Positions 49,780-59,203 of a stretch of DNA of 64,000 nt are shown in pieces. The position numbers and the translations under genes are program-made. Source of the stretch: Rhynchopus euleeides (Eukaryota > Euglenozoa > Diplonemea > Diplonemida > Diplonemidae); NCBI GenBank assembly GCA_963210315.1, contig OY723271.1, forward strand, positions 558,001 through 622,000, read 5' to 3'. How positions within the stretch are numbered: the first letter of the stretch is position 1; the number at the start of each line of letters is the position of its first letter. Under the pieces are notes generated by a model. That model had not been told where the DNA came from, ran no database searches, and saw only the letters and a list, made by a program, of their open reading frames with translations.

Positions 49780-52700
49780 CTATCTCGCTCCCCTGGCGGC
49801 CCTACTCCCCTGGCTCTGGGACCCCTGGGAACTCCGCTGCGAAGACCCCCGCGCCCCTGGCCGGCTCGCCCGCGCCCGCTTGCCTGCCCGCGCCCTCAGA
49901 CGACAACAGACCACGTTGTACGCCTCCGCCTGTGAGGCCTTGTCATCCCCCAACTCGGCCCACCAAGCCTGAATGGCCCGGAGCGCCGCCTCCTGCTCCT
50001 CCTGCGGTCGGTGCACGTCGGGGCAGAACTGCTCCTCCCACTCCCCCACCGTCGTGGCCCCGTCGTCCTCATCCATCTCCTGACCACGCTGCGGCGATGC
50101 CGACTCCCGCTTCCGCTTCGGCTGCGACGACATCGAGGTGGCTGGTGCTTGCGCAGGGTTGGAGCCTTCCTCGGTGGCGGTCGGGTCGGAGCGGCCGGTG
50201 GCCGGGGCGCCGGTGGGTGCAGGAGGGGGATCACCTTCTCGTCGAGGGGGATCACCCTGGTCCTGTGGCTGCGGGACCCTCGCAGGCGGCTCCTCCGCGT
50301 CCCGAGGCCCCAGATCCATACAGGTCTCCCCCTGCTCCACGCATTCCCCACACGCCCTGCAATCGCAACCGAAACAACGCCAGTGTTCGACTGCGGTATC
50401 CACCGCCTCTGCACAGCGGGCACAGTAAAAACGGCGGCGCGACGGCTGGGACGGCACCTGGCACATGGGGAGGCCCTGCTCCCCCCCTGGACAGCCAGTC
50501 CGCCCCAACACCGGCGAGGGGGCGAGGGCAGACACTGCCTCCGCCAGAGGTGGGGGCACCAAAAGGGGGGTGTAGTGCTTTCCCTGATGCTTGACTCCAA
50601 GCACTCCGACGAAAGGCTTCACCCGGGGGCGGTGGACCGTGGGGGGCGCTTGATCAGATAGGACCACCACAGCCCACCCCGACCCCAGCGCAAGTCCATG
50701 TACTGCTACCTGGTCCGCCCAAGAAGCCTCGTCCCGGCTACCCTCGACTCGCATGGCCGCAGCCCAGGACTCGCTGTTCGGCTCGGCCCGAGCACAAAGG
50801 CCTGGGTCACGTAGCACCGCCTGGACGGCTAGCCTCCGCATGCCCGCCGCCGAGCCTCCCATAATGAAAGCCGCCGCATCGAAGAAGCAGTCGCCTGGTG
50901 TGAAACGGAACCCCGTGCACTCCTGCATCCCCAAAGACCGTTGCAGCCTGGACAGACCGTCCCCTCCCCCTGGGGCCCGGCCCTCCAGCAAAGCCTTTGT
51001 CAGTGCGGTGCTCGCCGGCGGCGGAGGAGGGGGCTCCGCTTGCCCCGGCGGATGAGGGGCCACCCCTTGGTCCTCGCGTGGCAGAGGTAGTGGCGTGCAG
51101 ACGCACCTGGTGTCGTCTTCGCCCAGCTCACAGCAGGTCGGGCACACCATCCTCGAGCAGTGACCACACTCCCCCTGGCGCACGGCCGTGGTGAAGAGCG
51201 ACGCACAGAACTGACAGCAACCCGGTGACCCCGACACATCCACGCGCCCCGGGATAACCGGGCCCTGCGGCACCTCGACCTCCACACACTTCGTGTATGT
51301 GACCTGTTCCACCACCTGGTCCGGCACCGTGACCGGCTTGAACCCCCCGTCCACGCCGCCCACAAAAAGCGCTTGGCATGGTTCACCTGGGGCCACGAGA
51401 AGAGGGGGGAGGTTGTCTCTAAAAACCACAGCGTGGACGTCGAGGGCCACCGCCACCCCACGGAGGGCCACCTGGTCCACGTCTTCGCCACCCCCGGAAG
51501 CCAGCATACGCCCCGCCCACTCGTCGGGGTCTGAGAGGAGCAGACGGAGTGTGGGCGCTCGACGGACGCACACCACCGCCAGGCGCAGAAGCTTGTCAGC
51601 GTCGATGTCAAACCCCAGGTCACACGCCGCGGCCGTCACCGCCACCACCCACGTTGCTGGGGCCCCCTCCGCCACTGACCCACCCAAGGCGGCGACCTGT
51701 TCTGGCATCGTAAGAGCATTACCAAGCCCCTCTGCCAGGTCCTCAATAGCCACTCGCGCCCCTCCTCGCTTGTCTCTCCACTTTTCGATGACGACAGAGG
51801 GGGACGGAGATGTCGGTGCTGCCTCTGCCCGAGGGACCGGGTCCGCCTGGGGCACAGGGCGCTCCTCATCAGGGTCAATGAACACCTCCCCCTCCCCACG
51901 CGAGTCAACCGAGAACCGCATGAAGTGGTCCGGGTTCAGGGGGGCCGCGGCCTCTGTAGCCAACGCCGTCCGGCTCACTGCTGCTGGCGATATGGGGCCG
52001 CATTCAAGGAGTGTTCGACCCAGGATGTGGCTGTACGCGCTACTCACTCTGGTGGCGTGGCTCTGGGTGACCAGAACCCTGCTTCGCCCCGTCCGTTCCG
52101 CTGCTAGGCGGCCCAGCTTGCCGAAAACCTGGTGCGCCGACGGCCCCAGACCCCCGAAAGCCTCCATCGCAAAGGCCGCGAAAATCTGGCCAGATCTCCT
52201 GCAGGGATCACGATACCTCCTGTTCTTCTCTGCCTCCCCCGCTGCCGCCGCCGCTCCAGTAAACCTCGCAGCAGCTTGGACCACGGAAGCCGCGAGGGGA
52301 TTGCGGATCGTCACGTCGATGACCCGCGGCCACACCCGGCGAGTGACAATGTCCCCGGGGCGCTCCTGGGAGTCCGGAAGGATGTGGAGCGTCTCCATCT
52401 CGGGGCTCGTACCCGCTTCCACCGCGAGCCTGTACAGGCTGTCCCGCACGACATCGTGACGCCGAGTGGGCCCACCCCCCACCCTACAGTTCAGCGCGTG
52501 GGTGCCGTGCGTGTCCATCTCTTGCCCACACCTGCCGCACTTGGCGTCTGGCTCGAAGAGGGAGATGCCCAGCCTGTGCCGCGTCACCACAACCATTTCC
52601 TCTCCCCCGACACGCGTCTCTTCCGTCAGCTTGCCCGCATACGTGGCCCCTGCATGAGGGAGTGACAGGGACCGGTACCTGGCTCTGTCACTGGCGTCTG

Positions 52701-55700
52701 CCCGCTCGTGCAAGTCTCGGTGGTGAACGTCGATGATGGCCAGGGAGAGGTCCTTCTGTTTCACCATCTCCGTGGGGCGGGACTCCGAATCCACAGCATC
52801 CCCCTCGCTCACGTCGTTGTTGTAGGCCGAGCTCAGGGTGTGCCACGCCGCCGTATCCCAGGTGAACTCCTTGTCCAACTCCCGACATAACAGATACCCG
52901 TTCTGCATGGAAGCCATCGCTGCGGCGTGCCAGTGCTCCGTAGAACGGCGTATACCGAGCCCACCCACCCGGACCGGCAGCGTCGCCTGTCGCATGGCGT
53001 CGTCCGGGAGAGTGTCGTCCGCCAGGCAGAGGATACGAGTCAGGCACTTCTCGACCGCCGCATCGCTCTTCGCCAGGTATTCCGTCGCACCCCTATGTCC
53101 CAGTGCACGCATGTAGAACACCAGGCGCGCGAAACCCTCGCAATGCCGGAGGAGAGCAAGGGCCACTTGCCTGTCTTCGAGCGTCGCCAACGCCTCAAGG
53201 TAAGGCGCGAATTCAGCCAGCTTCTCGTCCATGTAGCGCTCGCAGAACTCTCGCGACCCTATGGGCGTGCCCAGGAGGGTGAAATCGCCCCCCTCACGGT
53301 ACACCACTCCCGGCTTGTCAGTCTCATCAGGGAGGCGAAGAAGGAACCCTTGCGCTTCAAGCTCGGTCTTCGAGAGGCGGTTGAGGTCGATAAGCTCACA
53401 CTTGTCCAGCTTGACCTCCAACCCCTTCTCCTTGCTCCACTTCACCACGAAATCCAGCGCCTCCTTCACGACTCCCGCTGGCCCCATCAGCACGCCGTCG
53501 TCCAGGTAGAAGACACTACCTCCACACCCTGCGAAGTGCCCGACCAGCATCTCAGCTAGCTCTTTAATGGCTAGGGAGAAAAGAAGTGGTCCGAGGGGGT
53601 CCCCCTGCTGAACTCCACACGTGGACTGGAAGACGTGCCCACTGTACGATAGTGTGGAGGGGGACCCGTAGCACCACTGTGCGAAAGGGAGGAGGCCCGG
53701 GATGTCTCGTTCAACCACCTCTAGGAACGCCTCCCGGTGGACAGAGTTGAACGCGTTCTTGAAATCGATTTTAAGAACGACAGCATCCCGGGGCCCACCA
53801 CCTGCGGCTGTCGCCTTGGCGCGCTCCGCCCACTGTGCCACCACCGCTACACCCGCCTCGAGTCCCCGTTGAACTGCGACGCCCACCTGCTTCCCTTTCA
53901 TCAGGATGCGCCGTGCTGCGTCTTTATGGCGAGTGGAGAGCAGCTTGGCGGTTAGCCTCCTCAGAGTCTCACCGCACGCTATCGGTCGCACATCACCGTC
54001 GCTCTTCTTCAAAGCGGTGAGCTTGGCGCCTGCCAGGATCGGCATGATCTCCTGCGGAGCCCTGCCTGACGCCATCAGGTTCACCACCTGTGTGAGCCAC
54101 GCCAACGGCTTCGCCCCTGCCGCGTCTTTACACTCAACTGCCTGGCGGACGTGATCCGGGCGTAGCCCCACTTGACCCCCGGCCGACCCATTAGGGAAGG
54201 TCTTGAGTGCACTCATCACTTCGGCCGGGGTGAAAGGCCGGCACGTGGCAGGGGCTGGTTCGCGCGCATGCGGTGGAACTCCGGTCGGGTGTTTCGATTC
54301 AAGGGCTGCACGCGTGCTGTCTGTGTTCTCCGCCACCACCTCAGGGATGAGGCTCTTGTGTGCCGCGGACATGCGATTCTGCCGTGCATACTTCGCGACA
54401 CGCCTTTCCATTTCGCCAGGGCGCGGGGGCCCCCCCACTTTTGGCGGCTGCGCCTTCTTCTCGCACGCTTCTACCCACAGCAGGTTGAAGTCCCCCTTCG
54501 CCCAGCGATCGAAAGTCCTCAGCCTGTCCCTGATGGTCCCCTCCATCCTGTCCCCCATCCGCGCCCCCCGTAGCAGGACTGACGGGGCCAGCAGCAGCGC
54601 TGTCCATGCCTGCACTGTGTTGTGGGCCGCCACCTCCCGGAGTAGACCGGCAAACGTCCGCGTCCATGATGCGACGAGGTGGTGCGGCACGGATTCCCAC
54701 ACCTTGATGTGCTCCGCTCTCACTGCTTCGAGCCCTGGGAGGGCTTTTGCCTGCACCCCTTCCCCCGCCGGCACTGCTTCGGGTTCCGGCTCGAGTCTGT
54801 GCCGACAAGCCAAACACGCTGTGTACTTGAGCGCGATGACGTTCTCGCAGCGAACACACTCCCGATACCCGATGGCGCGCAGGACACTGGGGGTCACCGT
54901 TTCACCCCTGGCTGCGTGCTTGTTCAGGTGCCCCAGCATGGACCCCCGGAGGATAGGCACGCCACATTGCATAAGGGAGGTGCGACAGCTGTCGTGCGGG
55001 CAGTACACCTTGTCCGTGGCCCTTTGCACCAACTTTGCCTCCACCGTAGCTGCGTCCATGCCCTCCGGCGTGGTGATAACCTGCTCCCCTACAGACTCCG
55101 TGGTGAGGAAAGCGGGGTGCGCCATCCTGATGAGGTCTAGCAGTTGGCCCCTTGGGATGTCCACTTGTTCGTAGTGGTCCCCAGCTAAAGCAATCACCCG
55201 GGTGCGCTTGAGGAGGTCTCTATCCTTCACACTACGGGGGCGGATCGCCACGACTCGATGAGCACCCGGTTGAATGACCACTATATGCAGGTCCCAGAGC
55301 CGCGCCGCCAGTTGCAGGGTGAGGTGGTCCATCCACCCGTCCTCTCCGATCGCGTTGGCATATGCCAGGAAAGCCTCCTTGGCCCCCCCGAAAAATGCCA
55401 CCAGTTCCGGTCGCGACTTGGCCGACTTGGCGAGGTCAGCTCGACGCGCCCCGATCACTTCAGCCTCGAAACCCAGGGCCCAGTACCCGCAATCCCCCGT
55501 GGCGGAATTGGGGATGCGGGAGGCGTGCAGCAGGCGCAGTGTCGAATCAACATCAGCCCAGTCCCGCCCATCCATCGCGCTATCCTCTTCCGCACCGCCC
55601 CTGAGGTCCCCGGGAAGGAGGTGCACCGGCTCCGCCCCGCTCCCCCGCACCGCGACCTGTCCCTCTTGGCCTCCCGGCCCCCACGCCCATGACGGCATCC

Positions 55701-56412
55701 CCCTTGCTCGCCATACTATCTGTACACCCGTTTTTATAAAAAGGAGGGGCGTGCGTGGCCCCTTCCACTCGCCACACTTCCTCACCACCCACCTCAACGC
55801 TGCGCCCCAGCGGAGGATGCCCCGTGTCGATGCACCCGGCGGGGGGGGCGGGGGGGGTGAGGTGGGGGGTGGGGGAGGGGGTGAGGGTGGGGTGGGGCGG
55901 GGGATGGGTGGACGGAAGGGGACAAGGTAGACAGGGAGCGAGAGGAGAAACTCGGGGAAGACAGCACAACAGGAAGAGACACCCGAGGGGAAAGGCCCGG
56001 CCCCCACGACCCCTCCCTCCCTATCTGCTGTGGGGGCACCGGTCGGGGTGCCCCGGGTCGCGCGCCGATCTGCTCTCCCAGTCGAAGACTGGCTTCGCGG
56101 TAAACCGCGGGCGTGGCTGTCGACCACGCGCCTGTGGGTTCCCCCACGCGTTTCTGGGTGCGCACCCAGGGACCGGGCCCGGAGCCACTGACGGGCTCTA
56201 TGCGCATCGTTTCGCCCTGCTAAGAGGACGGCGCACGGTACCACTCGGCCCGCTCGCCTGCTCCGCCGCCCCAGGAGGGCCGTCAGCCGCCCCCTCCTTC
56301 TCGCCCGCCATCGCCCGCGTCGCCTTCTTCTGGCCGGCTTGGCCCAGCTCGCCGCTGTCACTGCCGCCCAGCACGCCGCTATCACCGCCGCGAGAAGTCC
56401 CAGCATCGTCAT
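49780..56412 (-). CDS. LINE polyprotein: OTU-like, zinc fingers, RT, endonuclease, two more OTU-like modules
   Basis: 2210 residues. Residues 1-280 are Arg/Pro-rich and may be leader; Met280 (MDGRDWADVD) is an alternative start. Order: OTU-like cysteine protease (C308 in TGDCGYWALG, H413 in AGDHYEQVD); C2H2-type and CxxC fingers at 471-540; reverse transcriptase with D883 (LKIDFKNAFNS) and YLDD at 969-972; CCHC knuckle C1292-C1309 (CGRCGQEMDTHGTHALNC); restriction-like endonuclease with RPGD1354 and IDVT at 1365-1368. Then an OTU-like segment at about 1585-1700 without catalytic residues, a RING-like Cys cluster at 1732-1772, a third OTU-like domain (C1842 in TPGDCFFDAA, H1946 in GKHYTPLLV), and another Cys-rich finger at 1997-2031. 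REL-type endonucleases mark R2/NeSL-type LINEs, and OTU proteases are known in Dualen/RandI-type elements; duplication of the module is not something I know of. Confidence 0.85.
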   Translation of the reverse strand: MTMLGLLAAVIAACWAAVTAASWAKPARRRRRGRWRARRRGRLTALLGRRSRRAGRVVPCAVLLAGRNDAHRARQWLRARSLGAHPETRGGTHRRVVDSHARGLPRSQSSTGRADRRATRGTPTGAPTADREGGVVGAGPFPSGVSSCCAVFPEFLLSLPVYLVPFRPPIPRPTPPSPPPPPPTSPPPPPPPGASTRGILRWGAALRWVVRKCGEWKGPRTPLLFIKTGVQIVWRARGMPSWAWGPGGQEGQVAVRGSGAEPVHLLPGDLRGGAEEDSAMDGRDWADVDSTLRLLHASRIPNSATGDCGYWALGFEAEVIGARRADLAKSAKSRPELVAFFGGAKEAFLAYANAIGEDGWMDHLTLQLAARLWDLHIVVIQPGAHRVVAIRPRSVKDRDLLKRTRVIALAGDHYEQVDIPRGQLLDLIRMAHPAFLTTESVGEQVITTPEGMDAATVEAKLVQRATDKVYCPHDSCRTSLMQCGVPILRGSMLGHLNKHAARGETVTPSVLRAIGYRECVRCENVIALKYTACLACRHRLEPEPEAVPAGEGVQAKALPGLEAVRAEHIKVWESVPHHLVASWTRTFAGLLREVAAHNTVQAWTALLLAPSVLLRGARMGDRMEGTIRDRLRTFDRWAKGDFNLLWVEACEKKAQPPKVGGPPRPGEMERRVAKYARQNRMSAAHKSLIPEVVAENTDSTRAALESKHPTGVPPHAREPAPATCRPFTPAEVMSALKTFPNGSAGGQVGLRPDHVRQAVECKDAAGAKPLAWLTQVVNLMASGRAPQEIMPILAGAKLTALKKSDGDVRPIACGETLRRLTAKLLSTRHKDAARRILMKGKQVGVAVQRGLEAGVAVVAQWAERAKATAAGGGPRDAVVLKIDFKNAFNSVHREAFLEVVERDIPGLLPFAQWCYGSPSTLSYSGHVFQSTCGVQQGDPLGPLLFSLAIKELAEMLVGHFAGCGGSVFYLDDGVLMGPAGVVKEALDFVVKWSKEKGLEVKLDKCELIDLNRLSKTELEAQGFLLRLPDETDKPGVVYREGGDFTLLGTPIGSREFCERYMDEKLAEFAPYLEALATLEDRQVALALLRHCEGFARLVFYMRALGHRGATEYLAKSDAAVEKCLTRILCLADDTLPDDAMRQATLPVRVGGLGIRRSTEHWHAAAMASMQNGYLLCRELDKEFTWDTAAWHTLSSAYNNDVSEGDAVDSESRPTEMVKQKDLSLAIIDVHHRDLHERADASDRARYRSLSLPHAGATYAGKLTEETRVGGEEMVVVTRHRLGISLFEPDAKCGRCGQEMDTHGTHALNCRVGGGPTRRHDVVRDSLYRLAVEAGTSPEMETLHILPDSQERPGDIVTRRVWPRVIDVTIRNPLAASVVQAAARFTGAAAAAGEAEKNRRYRDPCRRSGQIFAAFAMEAFGGLGPSAHQVFGKLGRLAAERTGRSRVLVTQSHATRVSSAYSHILGRTLLECGPISPAAVSRTALATEAAAPLNPDHFMRFSVDSRGEGEVFIDPDEERPVPQADPVPRAEAAPTSPSPSVVIEKWRDKRGGARVAIEDLAEGLGNALTMPEQVAALGGSVAEGAPATWVVAVTAAACDLGFDIDADKLLRLAVVCVRRAPTLRLLLSDPDEWAGRMLASGGGEDVDQVALRGVAVALDVHAVVFRDNLPPLLVAPGEPCQALFVGGVDGGFKPVTVPDQVVEQVTYTKCVEVEVPQGPVIPGRVDVSGSPGCCQFCASLFTTAVRQGECGHCSRMVCPTCCELGEDDTRCVCTPLPLPREDQGVAPHPPGQAEPPPPPPASTALTKALLEGRAPGGGDGLSRLQRSLGMQECTGFRFTPGDCFFDAAAFIMGGSAAGMRRLAVQAVLRDPGLCARAEPNSESWAAAMRVEGSRDEASWADQVAVHGLALGSGWAVVVLSDQAPPTVHRPRVKPFVGVLGVKHQGKHYTPLLVPPPLAEAVSALAPSPVLGRTGCPGGEQGLPMCQVPSQPSRRRFYCARCAEAVDTAVEHWRCFGCDCRACGECVEQGETCMDLGPRDAEEPPARVPQPQDQGDPPRREGDPPPAPTGAPATGRSDPTATEEGSNPAQAPATSMSSQPKRKRESASPQRGQEMDEDDGATTVGEWEEQFCPDVHRPQEEQEAALRAIQAWWAELGDDKASQAEAYNVVCCRLRARAGKRARASRPGARGSSQRSSQGSQSQGSRAARGAR

Positions 56413-56755
56413 CCGCCGGGGTGGGGGGGATGGGGGGGGTGAGGGAGGGTTTTTTTTCGATGTTTGTTGGGTTTTGAAAAGTGGGGAACGGGGAAATCTA
56501 TTGGCTCGGTTTGTACCTTCCCGTTGTGAAGATATTCACCGGGCAGTTACCGAGCTTGGGGAGGGGGTTGTTGAGTAAGACAAACACGAAAATTGGGGAG
56601 GGGGGGGGGGGGGGTGGGGCGGAAGCGGATGGCAGGCTGAGATGGTGATGCCTCGCTTTTGTGTCGTTTGTGGTCGGTGGGGAGCCGAGCCTCTGCGGTG
56701 TGGGGACAGCCCCGTACCCCACCAGCCGCGTTACGCAACCAATGAAGTACAGAAA
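56413..56755 (-). other. LINE 5' leader with remnant of an older spliced leader
   Basis: 56740-56755 read on the minus strand is TTTCTGTACTTCATTG, the last 16 bases of the SL that precedes it. The remnant starts right after the position equivalent to CTACAG within the SL, so an AG inside the older SL may have served as acceptor in the latest round. The rest of the leader contains a G/C run near 56600. Confidence 0.75.
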
Positions 56756-56795
56756 CAATGAAGTACAGAAACTGTAGCTTAAGAAATCGTTGGTT
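56756..56795 (-). other. Spliced-leader exon fossilised at the LINE 5' end
   Basis: 40 nt on the minus strand, beginning AACCAACGATTTC and ending GCTACAG-TTTCTGTACTTCATTG. The 3' half differs by one base from the SL ending CAGTTTCTGTACTTTATTG that I recall for Leishmania and diplonemids, and the CCAACGATTT start is as I recall for diplonemids. It abuts the target duplication exactly, so it is the first sequence of the inserted cDNA. This is not an SL RNA gene: no intron part follows. Confidence 0.85.
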
Positions 56796-56806
56796 CTTCA
56801 TTTGGC
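56796..56806. repeat. LINE target-site duplication, 5' side
   Basis: CTTCATTTGGC directly after the SL-bearing 5' end; matches 49305-49315. Confidence 0.9.
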
Positions 56807-57074
56807 CAAAAACGTTCAATTTACCCTTCTCCAAAAAAAATTCGAAAGGGTCCCCCTACAAATCGCCGGTCTTAGGGGGTCTTCGCTGGTCGACAAACTT
56901 CGACAATCTTCGTCATTTTTCAGCCAATTCAACAGGAAATGCACCAAAATGCACTGACGACCACCCCGTAGCGAAGACCCCCTTAGGAAATTTTTTTTGG
57001 GCACCCAGATTTCAAAAATTTTCAAACTATTTTCTGGACCAAAAATCAAACTATTGAGGTCCTGGCCGGACATG

Positions 57075-57183
57075 TTTTTTTTTTTTTTTTTTTTAAAGGA
57101 GAGGGGGCCCGGTGCCTGCGCGCGTCCTGTCGTACTGTGGCTGCTTGGTGGGGCTAGCGCAGCAGGTTCTACTTTTGCTTACT
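57075..57183 (-). mobile_element. Severely 5'-truncated LINE copy (84 bp plus poly-A)
   Basis: 57097-57180 is identical to the LINE 3' end at 49333-49416, with about 20 A (poly-T on plus) and a short duplication ACATG at 57070-57074 and 57184-57188. It is most simply a truncated insertion of the same LINE; a SINE sharing the LINE tail is the alternative. Confidence 0.8.
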
Positions 57184-57184
57184 A

Positions 57185-57450
57185 CATGTCCGGGGGGGGG
57201 TCAAAATTGGATTTCCCGAATTTCCGGGTCCGGACATGTCCGCCCGGACATCCGGACACCAGAAAATGTCCGCCCGGACATGTCCGCCCTGTCCGGGGCG
57301 GACATTTCTGAATGTCCGGATGTCCGCCCGGACATGTCCGGGCGGGAAATTCGGGAAATGTCCGGGGGGGGGGGGGGGGGGGTCAAAATTGGACCCGGAC
57401 ATCCGGACACCCGGATTTCCGGTCCGGATATGTCCGCCCTGTCCGCCCTG
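57185..57450. repeat. Array of GGACATGTCC-type palindromic motifs
   Basis: Many copies of CCGGACATGTCCG, TCCGCCCGGACAT and ATCCGGACACC alternate over about 265 bp, interrupted by G runs near 57191 and 57365 that each precede TCAAAATTGGA. No unit length is constant. Confidence 0.7.
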
Positions 57451-58542
57451 AAATCGCCTAAGGGGCCGGGGGAAATCCAGGAAATTCGGGAAATCCAGGA
57501 ATATGAAGAATCCTCCTCCACCAAAATCGGAATTTCTTTTCATGGTGAAATGCGTTGTTTCAGAACTGTCCGAGAATCAACTTTTTTTTGAGAAAAATAT
57601 ATTTTTTCCCCCATGGGAGGCGACTCCCAATGACCACCCAAAATATTTTTGTTCGATTTTGGAGCCCAACCACATTTCCAAACCAGACCCCCAGATTCGG
57701 GGAAAAAATCCGAAAAATGCGTTTTTCGGGCAGAACGAGGACATTGCATTCCACGATGCCGAGACTTGGTGAAAAATTCAAAAAAAATCCGAATTTTGCC
57801 TGCCGACCCAATTTTTTGGTCAAAAAGGCGAAAAATACAGGGTTTGTGGGGTCAGGTCACCAGACTCAGACGCACCTTTCGGGCAGTTTTGGGACGTATC
57901 CTTCCAGAAATGCGTTTTTAGGGGGCTTGGGGGTGTTTCGAGGCCATTTCTGTGACCACAGGTGCAGGACCCTCGGGTGGCCAGAAACCACCAAAAACCG
58001 AAAAATAGGTGGGTCTGAAAATTGGTTTCGGCCGGAAAATTTTTCAAATTTGGATTTTTTTCAGATTTTTTGCTGTCGTGAAACGCGCTGTTCCAGCCGT
58101 TTCCGAGAACATTTTTTTCTCGAAAAAATTTTTTTTTCTCGGGCCCCCGCAATTTGAAGTGCTGGGCGGGTATCGCCGGAAATGTTCTTTCACAGGGGAC
58201 TGCATTTTTTCCCGGAAAAAGGTGCGTTATTTGCGAGATTACGACGCGTTGAGTTCGGAACATTATTCGATAAAAAAAAATCTTGAAAAATTCTTAGTGG
58301 AAGGTACTTTACTCACCAATGAACCAAAAGTGCCCCAAAACCAGAAAAAACCCAATTTTCGGGAATTCTCGATTTTTCCTGATTTTCGCACTCGCAACAA
58401 ATATATGCCCTTCGGTGGCCCAATTTTTGTCTCGGTTGTTCGTGGAAAGAACTGCGACATCCGAGTTCACCATAAAAAAAATCGGTGAAAAATTCCTAGT
58501 AGAAAGTACCTGAACGCCAGTGGCCAAAAAAAACTGAATTAC
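57451..58542. other. A/T- and homopolymer-rich interior, no gene
   Basis: Runs of A or T and repeated segments such as CCGAGAACATTTTTTTCTCG dominate. Frames up to 200 codons exist but are rich in Phe/Lys/Asn from homopolymers and carry no domain. Confidence 0.5.
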
Positions 58543-58579
58543 CCACACACATGTGTGTGGTTGGTAACTAAAGGGTTAA

Positions 58580-59203
58580 ACACTGATGATGACCCAATGG
58601 GGCCAATGAGACGAACAGTGACGAACAGTGAGTGCACCTCCTGCCGGGAGGTGCGACGGAGACTAAACAAAACGATTAAACCGATATCAAGAGCGAAGGG
58701 GCATCATCGGAAGTCGGTGTGCTGGGAACGCAGAACACCCTGCAGCCTGTTGGGGGAGGGCGGGACCAACCAGAGGCAGAAAGCTGTGATAGTACACCAG
58801 TGCGGAAGGGTCGTCGGTGGGGGTGGGGGACACCAAAACAGTTCAAATCCACCCGGGCCGGCATGCCGTGTGGCGGGGCGCTCATCCAACCAAGCGGGAT
58901 GGGGTGCAAGTTGCATGAAGTGCCAACCGCCCCGGCTGCTCCTGGGCATTGCTCGTGGGAGAGTGGCACGTAGGCTGGTGCCAGAGTGCCGCTGTTCCTG
59001 TACTCAAAATAAGGGGTCTGCGCTCAATACCGCGCAGAGGATTTGATGTGGCGGTTGAAAGCAAGGCGCTGGCACGTTCGTTCTGTGTCAAACACAATGT
59101 AGACTTGGATCCGAAGTGTAGCATTTGGGTGATTCTGCACCTTGGCGACCACTGGATTCCCACTTGCCGTCGTGTACCCGTCGCGCGAGTGACGCGGAAA
59201 GAG
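58580..59203. other. 3' flank of the cyclase gene, no other gene seen
   Basis: Intergenic stretch between the piggyBac-like target duplication and the cyclase stop codon; no supported ORF or RNA. Confidence 0.5.

Larger units (their letters stand above)
49316..56795 (-). mobile_element. Full-length LINE with OTU-like proteases, restriction-like endonuclease and SL-capped 5' end
   Basis: 7480 bp. The 3' end carries about 17 A (49332-49316), and an 11-bp duplication CTTCATTTGGC flanks the copy (49305-49315 and 56796-56806). The flanks rejoin into sequence paralogous to 49060-49110, confirming the empty site. One long ORF is intact. The first 40 bases at the 5' end are a spliced-leader exon, so this copy was reverse-transcribed to the end of a trans-spliced mRNA. 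An intact ORF and perfect duplication point to a recent insertion. Its last 84 bp recur at 57097-57180. Confidence 0.9.
48253..58575. mobile_element. piggyBac-like ends (TTAA, CCCTTTAG) enclosing a LINE
   Basis: TTAA (48249-48252) plus CCCTTTAG on the left is matched by CTAAAGGG plus TTAA (58576-58579) on the right; inward an ACCA is shared. An 18-bp palindrome, CCACACACATGTGTGTGG (58543-58560), lies near the right end, as a palindrome does in the 18677 element. Without the LINE and its target duplication about 2.8 kb remain, AT- and homopolymer-rich with no transposase. The short inverted repeats leave some doubt that both ends belong to one element. Confidence 0.55.

Noticed and set aside
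56756-56795. SL RNA gene
   Set aside because: The SL exon is followed by LINE leader, not a GT donor and Sm site, and it abuts a target duplication; it is a cDNA copy.
57512-58500. Plus-strand frames up to 200 codons
   Set aside because: They are built from A/T homopolymers and lack any domain.
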